Below are positions 16,885 to 26,553 of a stretch of DNA of 64,000 nucleotides, piece by piece. The notes under the pieces were generated by a model. It ran no database searches and was not told where the DNA came from. It saw nothing but the letters and a program-made list of their open reading frames with translations. This stretch comes from an uncultured bacterium (GTDB taxonomy: Bacteria > Bacillota > Clostridia > Oscillospirales > Acutalibacteraceae). The position numbers and the translations under genes were made by a program. The stretch spans positions 18,752 to 82,751 of the forward strand of contig CAJMRT010000004.1 of the NCBI GenBank assembly GCA_905215855.1, read 5' to 3'. Each line of letters starts with the position of its first letter. Within the stretch, counting starts at the first letter, position 1.

Positions 16885-18185
16885 TGACTTATTTAGAAAT
16901 TGAAAAAGTAGTCGGCAGAGAAATTCTTGACTCCCGTGGCAATCCGACAGTTGAGGCAGAGGTAACACTCGTTGACGGTACTGTTGCAAGAGGTACTGCC
17001 CCAAGCGGTGCGTCAACAGGCGAATTTGAGGCACTTGAACTCCGTGACGGTGACAAGTCAAGATATCTCGGCAAGGGTGTTTCAAAAGCAGTTGAAAATA
17101 TTAACACAGTAATTAACGATACAGTTGCAGGAATGGACGCATCTGACATTTATGCCGTTGACAAGGCTATGATTGAGGCTGACGGCACAAAGGACAAGTC
17201 AAAACTCGGTGCTAACGCAATTCTTGCCGTTTCAATCGCAACAGCAAGGGCAGCCGCAACAGCACTCGATATTCCGCTTTACAGATTCCTCGGCGGTATT
17301 TCGGGCAACAGACTTCCTGTTCCTATGATGAACATTCTCAACGGCGGTGCTCATGCCGCAAACACAGTTGATGTTCAGGAATTTATGATTATGCCTGTAG
17401 GAGCACCGTCATTCAAGGAATGTCTGCGTTGGTGTGCAGAAGTTTTTCACGCACTTGCTTCCCTCCTCAAATCAAAGGGACTTGCAACATCAGTAGGTGA
17501 TGAAGGCGGTTTTGCTCCGAACCTTGCAAGTGATGAGGAGGCTATTCAGAATATTCTTGAGGCTGTTAAGAATGCCGGCTATGAGCCGGGCAAGGACTTT
17601 ATGATTGCTATGGACGCCGCATCTTCCGAGTGGAAAGGCGAGAAGAAGGGTGAATATGTTCTTCCTAAGGCAGGCACAAAGTTTACATCGGCAGAGCTTA
17701 TTGACCATTGGAAAAAGCTTGTTGAAAAGTATCCTATCATCTCTATCGAGGATGCACTTGACGAAGAGGACTGGGAGGGCTGGCAGCAGCTCACAAAGGA
17801 ACTCGGCGATAAGGTTCAGCTTGTCGGCGATGACCTCTTTGTAACAAATACAGAAAGACTTGCAAAGGGCATTAAGCTTGGCTGCGGCAACTCAATTCTT
17901 ATCAAGCTTAATCAGATTGGTTCTGTTTCGGAAACTCTCGAGGCTATTAAAATGGCTCACAAGGCAGGCTACACAGCCATTTCATCACACCGTAGCGGTG
18001 AAACAGCCGACACAACAATTGCAGACCTTGCCGTTGCTCTCAATACCTGCCAGATTAAGACAGGTGCTCCGAGCCGTTCAGAGCGTGTTGCAAAGTACAA
18101 TCAGCTCCTCAGAATTGAAGAGCTCCTCGGCGACAGCGCAGTATATCCGGGTATGGACGCTTTCAATGTAAAAAAGGCTGATTAA
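16884..18185 (+). CDS. eno: Enolase
   Basis: 433 residues, standard length, start fixed by TTAGGAGAATTATA. 2-phosphoglycerate dehydratase of glycolysis, cytoplasmic, Mg-dependent. Family landmarks: SGASTGEFEALELRDGD near the N-terminus, metal ligands around AMDAASSE and ISIEDALDEEDW, GDDLFVTN, the catalytic-lysine region LIKLNQIGS, and SHRSGETADTTIADLAV. A reading that starts upstream at 16788 would translate the leader and is rejected. Single-gene transcript ending in a hairpin at 18241. Confidence 0.98.
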   Translation: MTYLEIEKVVGREILDSRGNPTVEAEVTLVDGTVARGTAPSGASTGEFEALELRDGDKSRYLGKGVSKAVENINTVINDTVAGMDASDIYAVDKAMIEADGTKDKSKLGANAILAVSIATARAAATALDIPLYRFLGGISGNRLPVPMMNILNGGAHAANTVDVQEFMIMPVGAPSFKECLRWCAEVFHALASLLKSKGLATSVGDEGGFAPNLASDEEAIQNILEAVKNAGYEPGKDFMIAMDAASSEWKGEKKGEYVLPKAGTKFTSAELIDHWKKLVEKYPIISIEDALDEEDWEGWQQLTKELGDKVQLVGDDLFVTNTERLAKGIKLGCGNSILIKLNQIGSVSETLEAIKMAHKAGYTAISSHRSGETADTTIADLAVALNTCQIKTGAPSRSERVAKYNQLLRIEELLGDSAVYPGMDAFNVKKAD

Positions 18186-18240
18186 TAAGATACTAAGACA
18201 GTATGTTTTCATAATATTATTTTCCCTAATGTTTCAGAGC

Positions 18241-18270
18241 AGAGTCGTTTTTTCGGCTCTGTTTTGTTTT
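18241..18270 (+). terminator. Terminator of enolase
   Basis: AGAGTCG and CGGCTCT (one G-T pair) around a six-T loop, then GTTTTGTTTTT. Confidence 0.75.
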
Positions 18271-18482
18271 TGCTGAAACCTTAGAATAACAAAATATTGA
18301 CAATTTGCAAATTTTTATCAAAACGGTTGTATTCTTAAAACAGTCAATAATAATCGGATAATGTGAAATACTTATTATTTGGTTATAAAATTATGCTGTA
18401 ATAAAATAGGACAAAATCAATACTGTGCATTGTGTAAAGTTTTTTCAAAACAAAAGCGTCTTTATTTCGTCATTCCTATACA

Positions 18483-18511
18483 TTTACATTCACAAATCGC
18501 TGTGCTATAAT
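18483..18511 (+). promoter_or_regulatory. Promoter of the hairpin leader and MATE gene
   Basis: TTTACA, 17-base spacer, extended TGTGCTATAAT. The start is predicted near 18518, 240 bases before the MATE gene. Confidence 0.75.
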
Positions 18512-18517
18512 CAAGTG

Positions 18518-18640
18518 CAGAAGTACCGCACCGCTTGGCAGTGCGGTACTTCTTAGGATTTCAGTCTAATGACTGAAATCCCGAGGAGCTATCGCTCCTT
18601 TGCACAGATTGCAATCTATCGCACACTCTGCTTTAAATCT
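18518..18640 (+). ncRNA. Multi-hairpin leader RNA of unknown class
   Basis: Directly behind the promoter: a 12-bp hairpin (AGAAGTACCGCA arms, 18520-18554), an 11-bp hairpin (GGATTTCAGTC arms, 18557-18582), a 6-bp hairpin (AGGAGC-TATC-GCTCCT, about 18584-18599) and a short GATTGCAATC stem. ACACTCTG (18622-18630) can pair with CAGAGTGT further down. No T run follows any stem, so the transcript probably reads into the MATE gene. Not recognised as a known riboswitch or T-box. Confidence 0.55.
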
Positions 18641-18760
18641 GTTTGCTATATACAACATACTCTGCCTTTGAACAATCAAAATCAGAGTGTTGCCAAGACT
18701 TAAATTTAAACGAAAAAGATATTAAAAACATAAAAATTTTTGATAAGAAGTGTGAATGTT

Positions 18761-20125
18761 ATGAATGGTTCAAAATCTGTTAGAAATCTGACTCAGGGAA
18801 AAATTTCAAGTCAGATTTTATTTTTTGCAATTCCCGTAATAATCGGCAACCTTTTGCAGGAGCTTTACAATGTTGTCGATACGCTGATTGTCGGGCAAAC
18901 TCTCGGTGAAATCAAGCTTGCGGCGGTCGGTTCAACGAGTTCGCTCAACTTTTTTGCACTTGGATTTTTCATAGGACTTTCCGCAGGCTGTTCGGTAATC
19001 ACTTCACAGCATTTCGGTGCAAACGATATGGAACGGGTGAAAAAGAGCGTTGCCGCCCACATAATAATTGGCATTGTGTCGGCTGTTGTGCTTACTGTTT
19101 CGTTTGTACTTCTTGTTAATCCGCTGCTTACAATGCTCGGAACAACCTCGGATACATTCGAGTACGCAAGCAGATATCTTACAATAATTTACCTCGGAAT
19201 CCCCGCCACAATGCTCTACAACCTTACGGCATCACTCCTGCGTTCGGTTGGTGACAGCAAAACTCCGCTGTATCTGTTGCTCTTTTCATCCGTAATGAAT
19301 GTCGGACTTGACCTGTTATTTATCATAGTGTTCAGGTGGGATGTTTCGGGTGCGGCAATTGCAACGGTAATCTCTCAGCTTGTGTCGGCGGTTCTCTGTT
19401 GCGTGTACATTTTTTTCAAGGTGAAAATGCTTTTGCCGAACAGAAACAGCTTTAAAAATTTGACTTCAACTGTACGGGATGAGCTAAAAGTCGGTTTCCC
19501 GATGGGACTTCAAAACTCAGTAATTTCAATCGGAATGATGGTTTTGCAGTATTTCGTAAATCAGTTCGGTTCATATGCCGTTGCCGCCTACACAATCGGC
19601 AACCGTGTTCAGCTTCTCATCCAGAATCCGATGAACTCAATGAGTACGGTTATCGCAACATTTGCAGGTCAGAACGAGGGCGCGGGAAGATATGACAGAA
19701 TCAAAAAAGGCGTTAATTTCTGCCTGTTAATTTGCATTGCATATTCAATCGTAATCGGTGCGGTTTCAATGATTTTTGCTCAGCCGATAACAGGAATCTT
19801 CACAAGCGGAAGCTCACAGCAGACTATTGATTATTCCGTTCAGTTTATCTTCTGGAACTGCCCGTTTGAGTGGTCGCTTGCTATGCTGTTCATCTATCGT
19901 GGAACAATTCAGGGACTTAAAAACGGCATTGTGCCTATGATTGGTTCGCTTATCGAAGTTGTTATGCGTATTATGACGCCTGTTATTTTCAGTTCTGTAA
20001 TAGGTTACGCATCAATCTGTGTTGCCGGTCCTGCCGCATGGACAGGAAGTATGCTCCTTATGATTGCGGTTTATTATGTTAAAATAAGAAAACTTTCAAA
20101 GACGAAAACTGTTGTGGCAAATTAA
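18761..20125 (+). CDS. MATE-family efflux transporter
   Basis: 454 residues from ATG 18761; TTG 18740 and GTG 18752 in frame are alternatives and the ribosome site is weak. Twelve membrane segments in two homologous halves, opening with LTQGKISSQILFFAIPVIIGNLLQ-type sequence (shortened here) typical of the Na- or H-coupled MATE drug exporters in Clostridia. Unlike the copy at 3566 it has no C-terminal ATPase domain. Expression may depend on the structured leader upstream. Confidence 0.9.
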   Translation: MNGSKSVRNLTQGKISSQILFFAIPVIIGNLLQELYNVVDTLIVGQTLGEIKLAAVGSTSSLNFFALGFFIGLSAGCSVITSQHFGANDMERVKKSVAAHIIIGIVSAVVLTVSFVLLVNPLLTMLGTTSDTFEYASRYLTIIYLGIPATMLYNLTASLLRSVGDSKTPLYLLLFSSVMNVGLDLLFIIVFRWDVSGAAIATVISQLVSAVLCCVYIFFKVKMLLPNRNSFKNLTSTVRDELKVGFPMGLQNSVISIGMMVLQYFVNQFGSYAVAAYTIGNRVQLLIQNPMNSMSTVIATFAGQNEGAGRYDRIKKGVNFCLLICIAYSIVIGAVSMIFAQPITGIFTSGSSQQTIDYSVQFIFWNCPFEWSLAMLFIYRGTIQGLKNGIVPMIGSLIEVVMRIMTPVIFSSVIGYASICVAGPAAWTGSMLLMIAVYYVKIRKLSKTKTVVAN

Positions 20126-20177
20126 TCCTTTATGTGGTACAATATTCCCTGTGATTATAGTAACGAAAGGGATTTTT

Positions 20178-20744
20178 ATGATTTGCTTTAAAAAAGTAAC
20201 AAAACAAATTTGTGATTATAAATCTGTAAAAGAATTATACTTTTCCGCATTTCCTGCCGTTGAGAGAGTACCGTTTTGGCTTTTGATGAAAAAATCAAAA
20301 AATGACGGTGCAGATTTTTACGCAATTTATGATGAAGAAAAGTGGATTGGACTTATCTATGCAATCACGGACGGCGAAGTTGTCTATGTGTACTACTATG
20401 CAATTTCCGAAAAGGAGAGGGGACACGGAATCGGAGTCGCCGTGCTTGATGAATTTAAAAATCTATATAAGGGTAAAAAGATTTTTCTTGCAATTGAACA
20501 GCTTGAAGAAGAAAATGCCCCCAATCAAAAACAGCGAATGAGTCGTTATAAATTCTATCAGCGTTGCGGATTTTTAAGGCTGAATGCAAAGATTATCGAG
20601 GCGAAAATAACATTTGATGTTATGGCATACGGCGGTGAAGTCAATCCCGAAAGTTATAACAAAATGATGAAAAAATATCTCGGCAAAATTATGTCGCGCT
20701 TCATCAAAACAGAAATGAAGGGCAGCGGAAAATATTTTGAATAA
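20178..20744 (+). CDS. GNAT-family N-acetyltransferase
   Basis: 188 residues from ATG 20178 behind GAAAGGGA. Acetyl-CoA-binding motif A is EKERGHGIGVAVLDEF (R/Q-x-x-G-x-G/A type) after a YVYYYAIS strand; C-terminal FYQRCGF matches motif B. It transfers an acetyl group to an unknown substrate. It starts 52 bases after the MATE gene, possibly in the same transcript. Confidence 0.85.
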   Translation: MICFKKVTKQICDYKSVKELYFSAFPAVERVPFWLLMKKSKNDGADFYAIYDEEKWIGLIYAITDGEVVYVYYYAISEKERGHGIGVAVLDEFKNLYKGKKIFLAIEQLEEENAPNQKQRMSRYKFYQRCGFLRLNAKIIEAKITFDVMAYGGEVNPESYNKMMKKYLGKIMSRFIKTEMKGSGKYFE

Positions 20745-20751
20745 TAAAAAC

Positions 20752-20787
20752 GGGACAGCACGATTTCATATGTGCTGTCCCTGTTTT
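20752..20787. terminator. Bidirectional terminator between GNAT gene and V-ATPase operon
   Basis: Perfect 10-bp arms GGGACAGCAC/GTGCTGTCCC with A and T runs on the outsides. Confidence 0.85.
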
Positions 20788-20796
20788 GTTGTGTAG

Positions 20797-21459
20797 TTAA
20801 TTATAGTGTTCCGAATAATGATGTGCCTTGTCAAGCAGCATATCCTTAACCTTCATCAGCCTTGTACGGCTGCTGCGGTCATTTTCTTCAAGCTTCATCG
20901 AGATGTATTTGATTGTTTCCTGATATCTTGGAATCATAACATGCTCAAGCGAATTAACACGGCGGCGTGTCTTTTCAATTTCTGCCGACATAAGCTCACA
21001 GCTTTTTTCAATTTCAGCGAGCCTTATCAGGTCGGGCAAAAGTTCGTTGAGTGACATAACCGCATCATCAAGTTCAAACGAAGTAAACGCAAAACCGTAT
21101 GGAAAAATATCACCCTCGTTGCTTGTTCGTGTGCTTGATGAAAACTGCGGAATATCAACGCTCATAACATTTTTTGAAGAAAGCTCAAGGTCAATTCTCT
21201 GCTTTGGTGACATCAATGAGGCGTCCAGAGCCTCTTTTGACATAACCGCACTTGCGTTCACAAAGTGGTTGTTGCACTCTGCAAGCTCTCTTTCAATCTT
21301 CTCGCGAAGCTCCTTGTTTTCTCTTACAAGGTCAAGAAATCGGCGCATCAGCTCGTCACGCTTGTCTTTTAACATTTTATGACCACGGGTTGCGGTTGCA
21401 AGCTGTTTTTTCAGCTTTGTCAACTGCATACGGGTGGGATTAACATTCATAACTGCCAT
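20797..21459 (-). CDS. ntpD: V-type ATPase subunit D (central stalk)
   Basis: 220 residues from ATG 21459, with AAGGTG 7 bases upstream. Family opening NPTRMQLTKLKKQLATATRGHKMLKDKRDEL, abbreviated in part, and long helices at both ends that form the rotating shaft inside the A3B3 head. Last gene of the nine-gene operon. Confidence 0.96.
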   Translation of the reverse strand: MAVMNVNPTRMQLTKLKKQLATATRGHKMLKDKRDELMRRFLDLVRENKELREKIERELAECNNHFVNASAVMSKEALDASLMSPKQRIDLELSSKNVMSVDIPQFSSSTRTSNEGDIFPYGFAFTSFELDDAVMSLNELLPDLIRLAEIEKSCELMSAEIEKTRRRVNSLEHVMIPRYQETIKYISMKLEENDRSSRTRLMKVKDMLLDKAHHYSEHYN

Positions 21460-21480
21460 TAGCAAACACCTTCAATGCGA

Positions 21481-22854
21481 TTATTCTTTACCGTAAAACT
21501 CGTCAAGCATATCGTCCTTAATTCGTTTAAGTTCACTTCTTGGAAGAATATGCAAAAGCTTCCAGCCGATGTCAAGTGTTTCTTCAATTGAACGGTTTGC
21601 GTCATAACCCTGTGAAACATACTCGCGCTCAAATGCCTCGGCAAATTCGGCATACTTTTTATCCATATCGGTAAGAGCCGCCTCGCCGAGAATTACCATA
21701 AGCTCTCTTGCGTCTTTACCTCTTGCATAAGCGGCAAAAAGCTGGTTCATGGTTGCGGCGTGGTCTTTACGGGTTCTGTCGGGACCGATACCCTTGTCTT
21801 TAAGTCTTGAAAGTGACGGAAGAACATCAATCGGAGGAGTAATTCCCTTTCGGTAAAGCTCACGGGATAGGATAATCTGACCCTCTGTGATGTAACCTGT
21901 AAGGTCGGGAATCGGGTGAGTCTTGTCATCTTCGGGCATTGTAAGAATCGGAATAAGAGTGATTGAACCCTCTTTGCCTTTAAGTCTGCCGGCTCTTTCA
22001 TACAATGTTGCAAGGTCTGTGTACATATAACCCGGATAGCCTCGTCTGCCCGGAACTTCTTTTCTTGCGGCAGAAACCTCACGGAGTGCGTCGGCATAGT
22101 TTGTGATGTCGGTCATAATAACGAGAACATGCATTCCTCTGTCAAATGCAAGATATTCAGCCGCCGTGAGTGCCATTTTAGGAGTTGCAATACGCTCAAT
22201 GGCAGGGTCGTTTGCAAGGTTTACAAACATTACGGTTCTGTCAATAGCGCCTGTTTCCTTGAATGACTGAACAAAGTAGTCGGACTCTTCAAATGTAATA
22301 CCCATTGCGGCAAATACAACGGCAAACTGCTCATCCTTGCCTCTTACAGCCGCCTGTCTTGCAATCTGAGCGGCAAGCTGTGCATGGGGAAGACCCGACG
22401 CCGAGAAGATAGGCAGCTTCTGTCCTCTTACAAGCGTGTTAAGTCCGTCAATTGCTGAAATACCTGTCTGAATAAATTCCTGCGGATAGTTTCTTGCGGC
22501 AGGGTTCATAGGTGTTCCGTTGATATCAAGCCTTTTTTCGGGAATAAGAGCAGGACCGCCGTCAATCGGATTTCCAAGACCGTCAAATACTCTTGAAAGC
22601 ATATCGGGAGATACGGGAAGTTCCATTGAACGACCTAAAAATCTTACCTTTGAATTTGCAAGGTTAATGCCTGCGGCTGATTCAAAAAGCTGAACAAGTG
22701 CGTTTGAGCCGTCAACCTCAAGAACCTTGCAACGGCGTGTTTCACCGTTCGGAAGTTCAATTTCGCCGAGCTCGTCATATGTTACGCCCTCAACATCACT
22801 TACCATCATAAGAGGACCTGCAACCTCTCGTATTGTGCGGTATTCCTTCGGCAT
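21481..22854 (-). CDS. ntpB: V-type ATPase subunit B (non-catalytic)
   Basis: 457 residues. Nucleotide-binding-fold regulatory subunit lacking a canonical Walker A, with the region SASGLPHAQLAAQIARQA, and VIMTDITNYADALREVS. It alternates with subunit A in the hexameric head. Its ATG overlaps the stop of ntpA (TGATG). Confidence 0.97.
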   Translation of the reverse strand: MPKEYRTIREVAGPLMMVSDVEGVTYDELGEIELPNGETRRCKVLEVDGSNALVQLFESAAGINLANSKVRFLGRSMELPVSPDMLSRVFDGLGNPIDGGPALIPEKRLDINGTPMNPAARNYPQEFIQTGISAIDGLNTLVRGQKLPIFSASGLPHAQLAAQIARQAAVRGKDEQFAVVFAAMGITFEESDYFVQSFKETGAIDRTVMFVNLANDPAIERIATPKMALTAAEYLAFDRGMHVLVIMTDITNYADALREVSAARKEVPGRRGYPGYMYTDLATLYERAGRLKGKEGSITLIPILTMPEDDKTHPIPDLTGYITEGQIILSRELYRKGITPPIDVLPSLSRLKDKGIGPDRTRKDHAATMNQLFAAYARGKDARELMVILGEAALTDMDKKYAEFAEAFEREYVSQGYDANRSIEETLDIGWKLLHILPRSELKRIKDDMLDEFYGKE

Positions 22855-24620
22855 CAGTCCTCACTCCTTTCAAGTACATCCTTAATTTCCGAATCAAGCA
22901 GAGCCTTGATTGACTCGAACTCGTCCCGAACCTTATCCTCGGGTACATATTTATATCTTCCTATGCGTTCACGAACAGGAAGGTTGACAAGCATTTCAAT
23001 GTCTGCACCGTTTGCAAGAGCCTCTTTTGCTTTGTCATAGTAGGCAAGAATTGCCCTCATCATAAGCACCTGCTTGCCGAGAGATGTGTATGTGTCTGTC
23101 GGGTCAAATGCGTTCTGGTGCAAGTAGTCCTCACGGATTGAACGGGAGGTTTCAAGCTTAAGTCTGTCGGGTGCGGAAAGTGCGTCCATACCGACAAGGT
23201 TTACAATTTCCTGAAGCTCGCTTTCCTCCTGCAACAGCGACATAAGTCTGCCGCGAAGCTCCATAAAGTCGGGAGCGGCATTCTTTGAAAACCAATCTGT
23301 AAGTTGGTCTGTATAAAGCGAATAACTTGTCAGCCAGTTGATTGCAGGGAAGTGCCGCTTGTAAGCAAGGTTTGCGTCAAGTCCCCAGAATACCTTAACG
23401 ATTCTGAGTGTTGCCTGTGATACAGGCTCTGAAATATCACCGCCCGGAGGTGATACAGCACCGATAACGGAGAGTGCGCCTTCCGTGTCCTCACTGCCGT
23501 TTACGATAACACGGCCTGCTCTTTCATAGAACTGAGCAAGTCGGCTGCCGAGGTATGCGGGATAACCCTCTTCACCGGGCATTTCTTCAAGACGGCCCGA
23601 CATTTCACGGAGAGCCTCCGCCCAACGGGATGTTGAGTCAGCCATAAGTGCAACCGTGTAACCCATATCACGGAAATACTCGGCAATAGTAATGCCTGTG
23701 TAGATAGATGCCTCACGGGCGGCAACAGGCATATCGGATGTGTTTGCAATAAGCACGGTTCTCTCCATAAGAGAGTTGCCTGTGCGTGGATCTTTAAGTT
23801 CGGGGAACTCGTTAAGAACATCGGTCATCTCGTTACCACGCTCACCGCAACCGATATATACAATAATATCGGCAGCAGCCCACTTTGCAAGCTGATGCTG
23901 AACAACAGTTTTGCCCGACCCGAACGGTCCCGGAACTGCGGCTACACCGCCCTTTGCAAGCGGAAAGAGTGTGTCGATAGGTCTTTGACCTGTGGTAAGA
24001 AGAATATCGGGGGAGAGCTTTCTTTTATACGGTCTGCCCACACGAACAGGCCATTTTGTGCACATATTAATCTCTGCATTGCCCTTGTCTGTTTTGAGAA
24101 CAGCAACTGTTTCGTCAATTGTAAAATCACCCTCGCTGATGCTCTCAACAACACCGCCTGTCTTGTTCGGAACAAGAATCCTGTGAAGAACAGCGTGTGT
24201 TTCCTGAACAGTACCGAGTGTATCGCCTGCCGCAACTGTGTCGCCCTTTTTAACAAGTGGAGTAAAGTGCCACTTCTTTTTGTGGTTAAGTGACGGAACA
24301 TCAACGCCTCTTTTGAGGTTTGTGCCGGCAACCTTCATAATCTCGTTAAGCGGTCGCTGAATACCGTCATAAATTGAACCGATAAGTCCCGGACCGAGTT
24401 CAACGGAAAGCGGAGCGCCTGTGGATTCAACAATCTCACCGGGTCCGAGTCCCGAAGTTTCTTCATATACCTGAATGGATGCCCTGTCACCGTGCATCTC
24501 AATTATTTCACCGATAAGTCGCTGACTGCTTACACGCACAACATCGAACATATCGGCATCACGCATACCCTCGGCAATTACCAGAGGACCTGCTACCTTA
24601 GTTATAATTCCAGATTTCAA
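22854..24620 (-). CDS. ntpA: V-type ATPase catalytic subunit A
   Basis: 588 residues from TTG 24620, chosen because GAGGTG lies 7 bases upstream and the product then begins with the family's KSGIITKVAGPL. Walker A GPFGSGKTV, the non-homologous insert typical of A subunits, and ALMADSTSRWAEALRE are intact. It hydrolyses or makes ATP. An in-frame upstream TTG (24635) is a less likely start. Confidence 0.97.
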   Translation of the reverse strand: MKSGIITKVAGPLVIAEGMRDADMFDVVRVSSQRLIGEIIEMHGDRASIQVYEETSGLGPGEIVESTGAPLSVELGPGLIGSIYDGIQRPLNEIMKVAGTNLKRGVDVPSLNHKKKWHFTPLVKKGDTVAAGDTLGTVQETHAVLHRILVPNKTGGVVESISEGDFTIDETVAVLKTDKGNAEINMCTKWPVRVGRPYKRKLSPDILLTTGQRPIDTLFPLAKGGVAAVPGPFGSGKTVVQHQLAKWAAADIIVYIGCGERGNEMTDVLNEFPELKDPRTGNSLMERTVLIANTSDMPVAAREASIYTGITIAEYFRDMGYTVALMADSTSRWAEALREMSGRLEEMPGEEGYPAYLGSRLAQFYERAGRVIVNGSEDTEGALSVIGAVSPPGGDISEPVSQATLRIVKVFWGLDANLAYKRHFPAINWLTSYSLYTDQLTDWFSKNAAPDFMELRGRLMSLLQEESELQEIVNLVGMDALSAPDRLKLETSRSIREDYLHQNAFDPTDTYTSLGKQVLMMRAILAYYDKAKEALANGADIEMLVNLPVRERIGRYKYVPEDKVRDEFESIKALLDSEIKDVLERSED

Positions 24621-24631
24621 ATTCTTACACC

Positions 24632-24955
24632 TCAATCATTGAAGATAATGTCCGAACCGACTGCCTTTTCAACAAATGACGACAGTCTTTTTATGCCGAT
24701 TCCCGTATTGCCTTTTACACCGGGAATAGGAATAACGGCAGGAATGAGCCTTTCCTCATATCTTTTTCGCTCTTTTTCAACAAGTCCGAACATTTCCTCG
24801 GTAATAAAAATTACCGCATAGTTGTCACCGTCAGCAATCTTTCTGAAAAGATGCGGTGCGGTTTCGTTGTCATCACACGGATAAATGTCCATGCCGATTG
24901 CCGCAAAGCCCTTTATGCTTTCGCTGTCGCCGATAACGGCAATATTTTTAGCCAT
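24632..24955 (-). CDS. ntpG: V-type ATPase subunit F/G (central stalk)
   Basis: 107 residues from ATG 24955 (a GTG at 24964 is possible). Rossmann-like small stalk subunit: AVIGDSESIKGFAAIGMDIYP and VIFITEEMFG. It overlaps the end of ntpC by 8 bases. Binds subunit D. Confidence 0.93.
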   Translation of the reverse strand: MAKNIAVIGDSESIKGFAAIGMDIYPCDDNETAPHLFRKIADGDNYAVIFITEEMFGLVEKERKRYEERLIPAVIPIPGVKGNTGIGIKRLSSFVEKAVGSDIIFND

Positions 24956-25919
24956 AAACTTCACGCAACCTTTCTTTTACGGTTTCATAATTTGTCTTGG
25001 TGCGGATTCCGCTTGCAATAATGTGAATAACTTTTTTCTCTGTTTCACTTGCAATCAGATAGCCCGTAATCGGGTCTGCACCGTCACCGCTTCTTTTGCA
25101 TTTTTCTTTTGCAAGGCTCATAAGCCTGTTGTCAACAAATTTTTCAAATGCCGACGGAGAAGCCATATACTCTTCAACAGCCTTGTTACAGCCGTATGCC
25201 GAGATTTTTGACAGCACATCAAGCGTTGGTTCAAGTCCCTTTACGCTTGCCTCAATAACCCTTGAACGGGGGAAGTCCTGCACATCACAGATTGCATTTT
25301 CAAGAAAATCCCTGTCGCAATCGGCTTTTGCTCCTCTTATGGCTGTCTTTACATTATTATAAAATACTGTAGCTTTAAAATATTCGGACATAAATTCGCT
25401 GTCGGATTTTTCGGATGTTTTCAGAACAAGCTCCATAAAAGCTCTGTCAAGAACCGCATCGCTGAGTCTTGCGTCACCTGTGTGTGCAAGAATTTCATAT
25501 GCCTTGTCACAAGATGCGGAAAGTTCTTCGCCCAAAAGTGAAAACTTTCTGTTCTCAACCGCCTGTTTAAGCGTTTCTTCAGAGAAAGTACACGGCTTTA
25601 CCAAAAGCTGTGAATACGGTCTGTTTGAAAGCGTTCCCTTTAAAACAGCTTTAAGGTTGTGAAGGTCGTTAAGATAGAAGAACGGTTTGAATATTGCAAA
25701 ATCGGGTGCGGTTCTTTTGAGATATTCCCACACATTTTCGCTGTGTGATTTCAAAATATCTTCAATGTCATCGCCCTCGCCGTAACCCTTGTCCGAGAGG
25801 TATCTGCAAAGCTCGTTCACATTTTCACAACCGAGCATATGCTCAATGTCGCTGTTTGTAAACAGGTTTTTTTCTTTAGCACGGACGGAGCCGATGGAAA
25901 ATTCATAAGATAATGCCAT
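24948..25919 (-). CDS. ntpC: V-type ATPase subunit C (d-type connector)
   Basis: 323 residues from the second of two adjacent ATGs (25919), which has the better spacing to GGAGG. Helical connector between the rotor ring and the central stalk; the Y-x-F/x-ARVRA-like opening is YEFSIGSVRAKEKNL. Spacing in the operon is 11 bases from ntpE. Confidence 0.93.
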   Translation of the reverse strand: MALSYEFSIGSVRAKEKNLFTNSDIEHMLGCENVNELCRYLSDKGYGEGDDIEDILKSHSENVWEYLKRTAPDFAIFKPFFYLNDLHNLKAVLKGTLSNRPYSQLLVKPCTFSEETLKQAVENRKFSLLGEELSASCDKAYEILAHTGDARLSDAVLDRAFMELVLKTSEKSDSEFMSEYFKATVFYNNVKTAIRGAKADCDRDFLENAICDVQDFPRSRVIEASVKGLEPTLDVLSKISAYGCNKAVEEYMASPSAFEKFVDNRLMSLAKEKCKRSGDGADPITGYLIASETEKKVIHIIASGIRTKTNYETVKERLREVYG

Positions 25920-25930
25920 CATATTCCTCC

Positions 25931-26512
25931 CTATGCCTTAAAAAGTTCCTGATTTATAAAATCCTCGATAATGTCACGCTTTTCGGACAGGATTGCCGAG
26001 AAGTCCATATTTTCTTCAATGTCACCGCATTTAAGAATAAATCCGCTTTCAATGTCACACGGCGTTTTTGAAAGCTCTGCTTTTACACCGCATTTTTCAA
26101 GCCTTGCAAGAAAATCCTTCGGAAGTCGGTTCATATCCTTTTTGTTCAAAAGCACAACACCGCTCATTCCGTTTAACTTTTTTGCAAATGTGTAAATCAG
26201 TTCAAAGTAATCTTCATCGGGAAGATTTTCCATTTTATTAAGAATTTCACTGTATGTCTTGTCAATTTCTTCACGCCTTCTCTTTAGGAAAGCGTTGCGT
26301 GTTTCAAGGTCGCAACGGCTCTTTGAAGCCGCCTGCATCTGCTTGACCTTTGACTGTGCCCTGTCGGCAATTTCGGCAGAAATCTTGTCGGCATCAAGCT
26401 TTGCCTGTGCCATAATCTGTGCGCATTTTTCATCGGTTTCAGCACCTATTTTGCTGATTCTTTCGTCACAGTCAAGACTTATGCGATTTAAAATTTTATC
26501 ACCGCTGCTCAA
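25931..26512 (-). CDS. ntpE: V-type ATPase subunit E (peripheral stalk)
   Basis: 193 residues, TTG start with AAAGGTGG upstream. N-terminal coiled coil rich in Lys, Asp and Ala, and a C-terminal globular part with SGFILKCGDIEENMDFS. Forms the stator with the NtpF-type subunit. Confidence 0.92.
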   Translation of the reverse strand: MSSGDKILNRISLDCDERISKIGAETDEKCAQIMAQAKLDADKISAEIADRAQSKVKQMQAASKSRCDLETRNAFLKRRREEIDKTYSEILNKMENLPDEDYFELIYTFAKKLNGMSGVVLLNKKDMNRLPKDFLARLEKCGVKAELSKTPCDIESGFILKCGDIEENMDFSAILSEKRDIIEDFINQELFKA

Positions 26513-26553
26513 AGTGATTCCACCTTTCTTTCGTAATTTTCGTTAGTCGGTTA

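Noticed and set aside
18518..18640. T-box or tRNA-like element
   Set aside because: No TGGNACCGCG T-box sequence, no cloverleaf and no CCA-type end.
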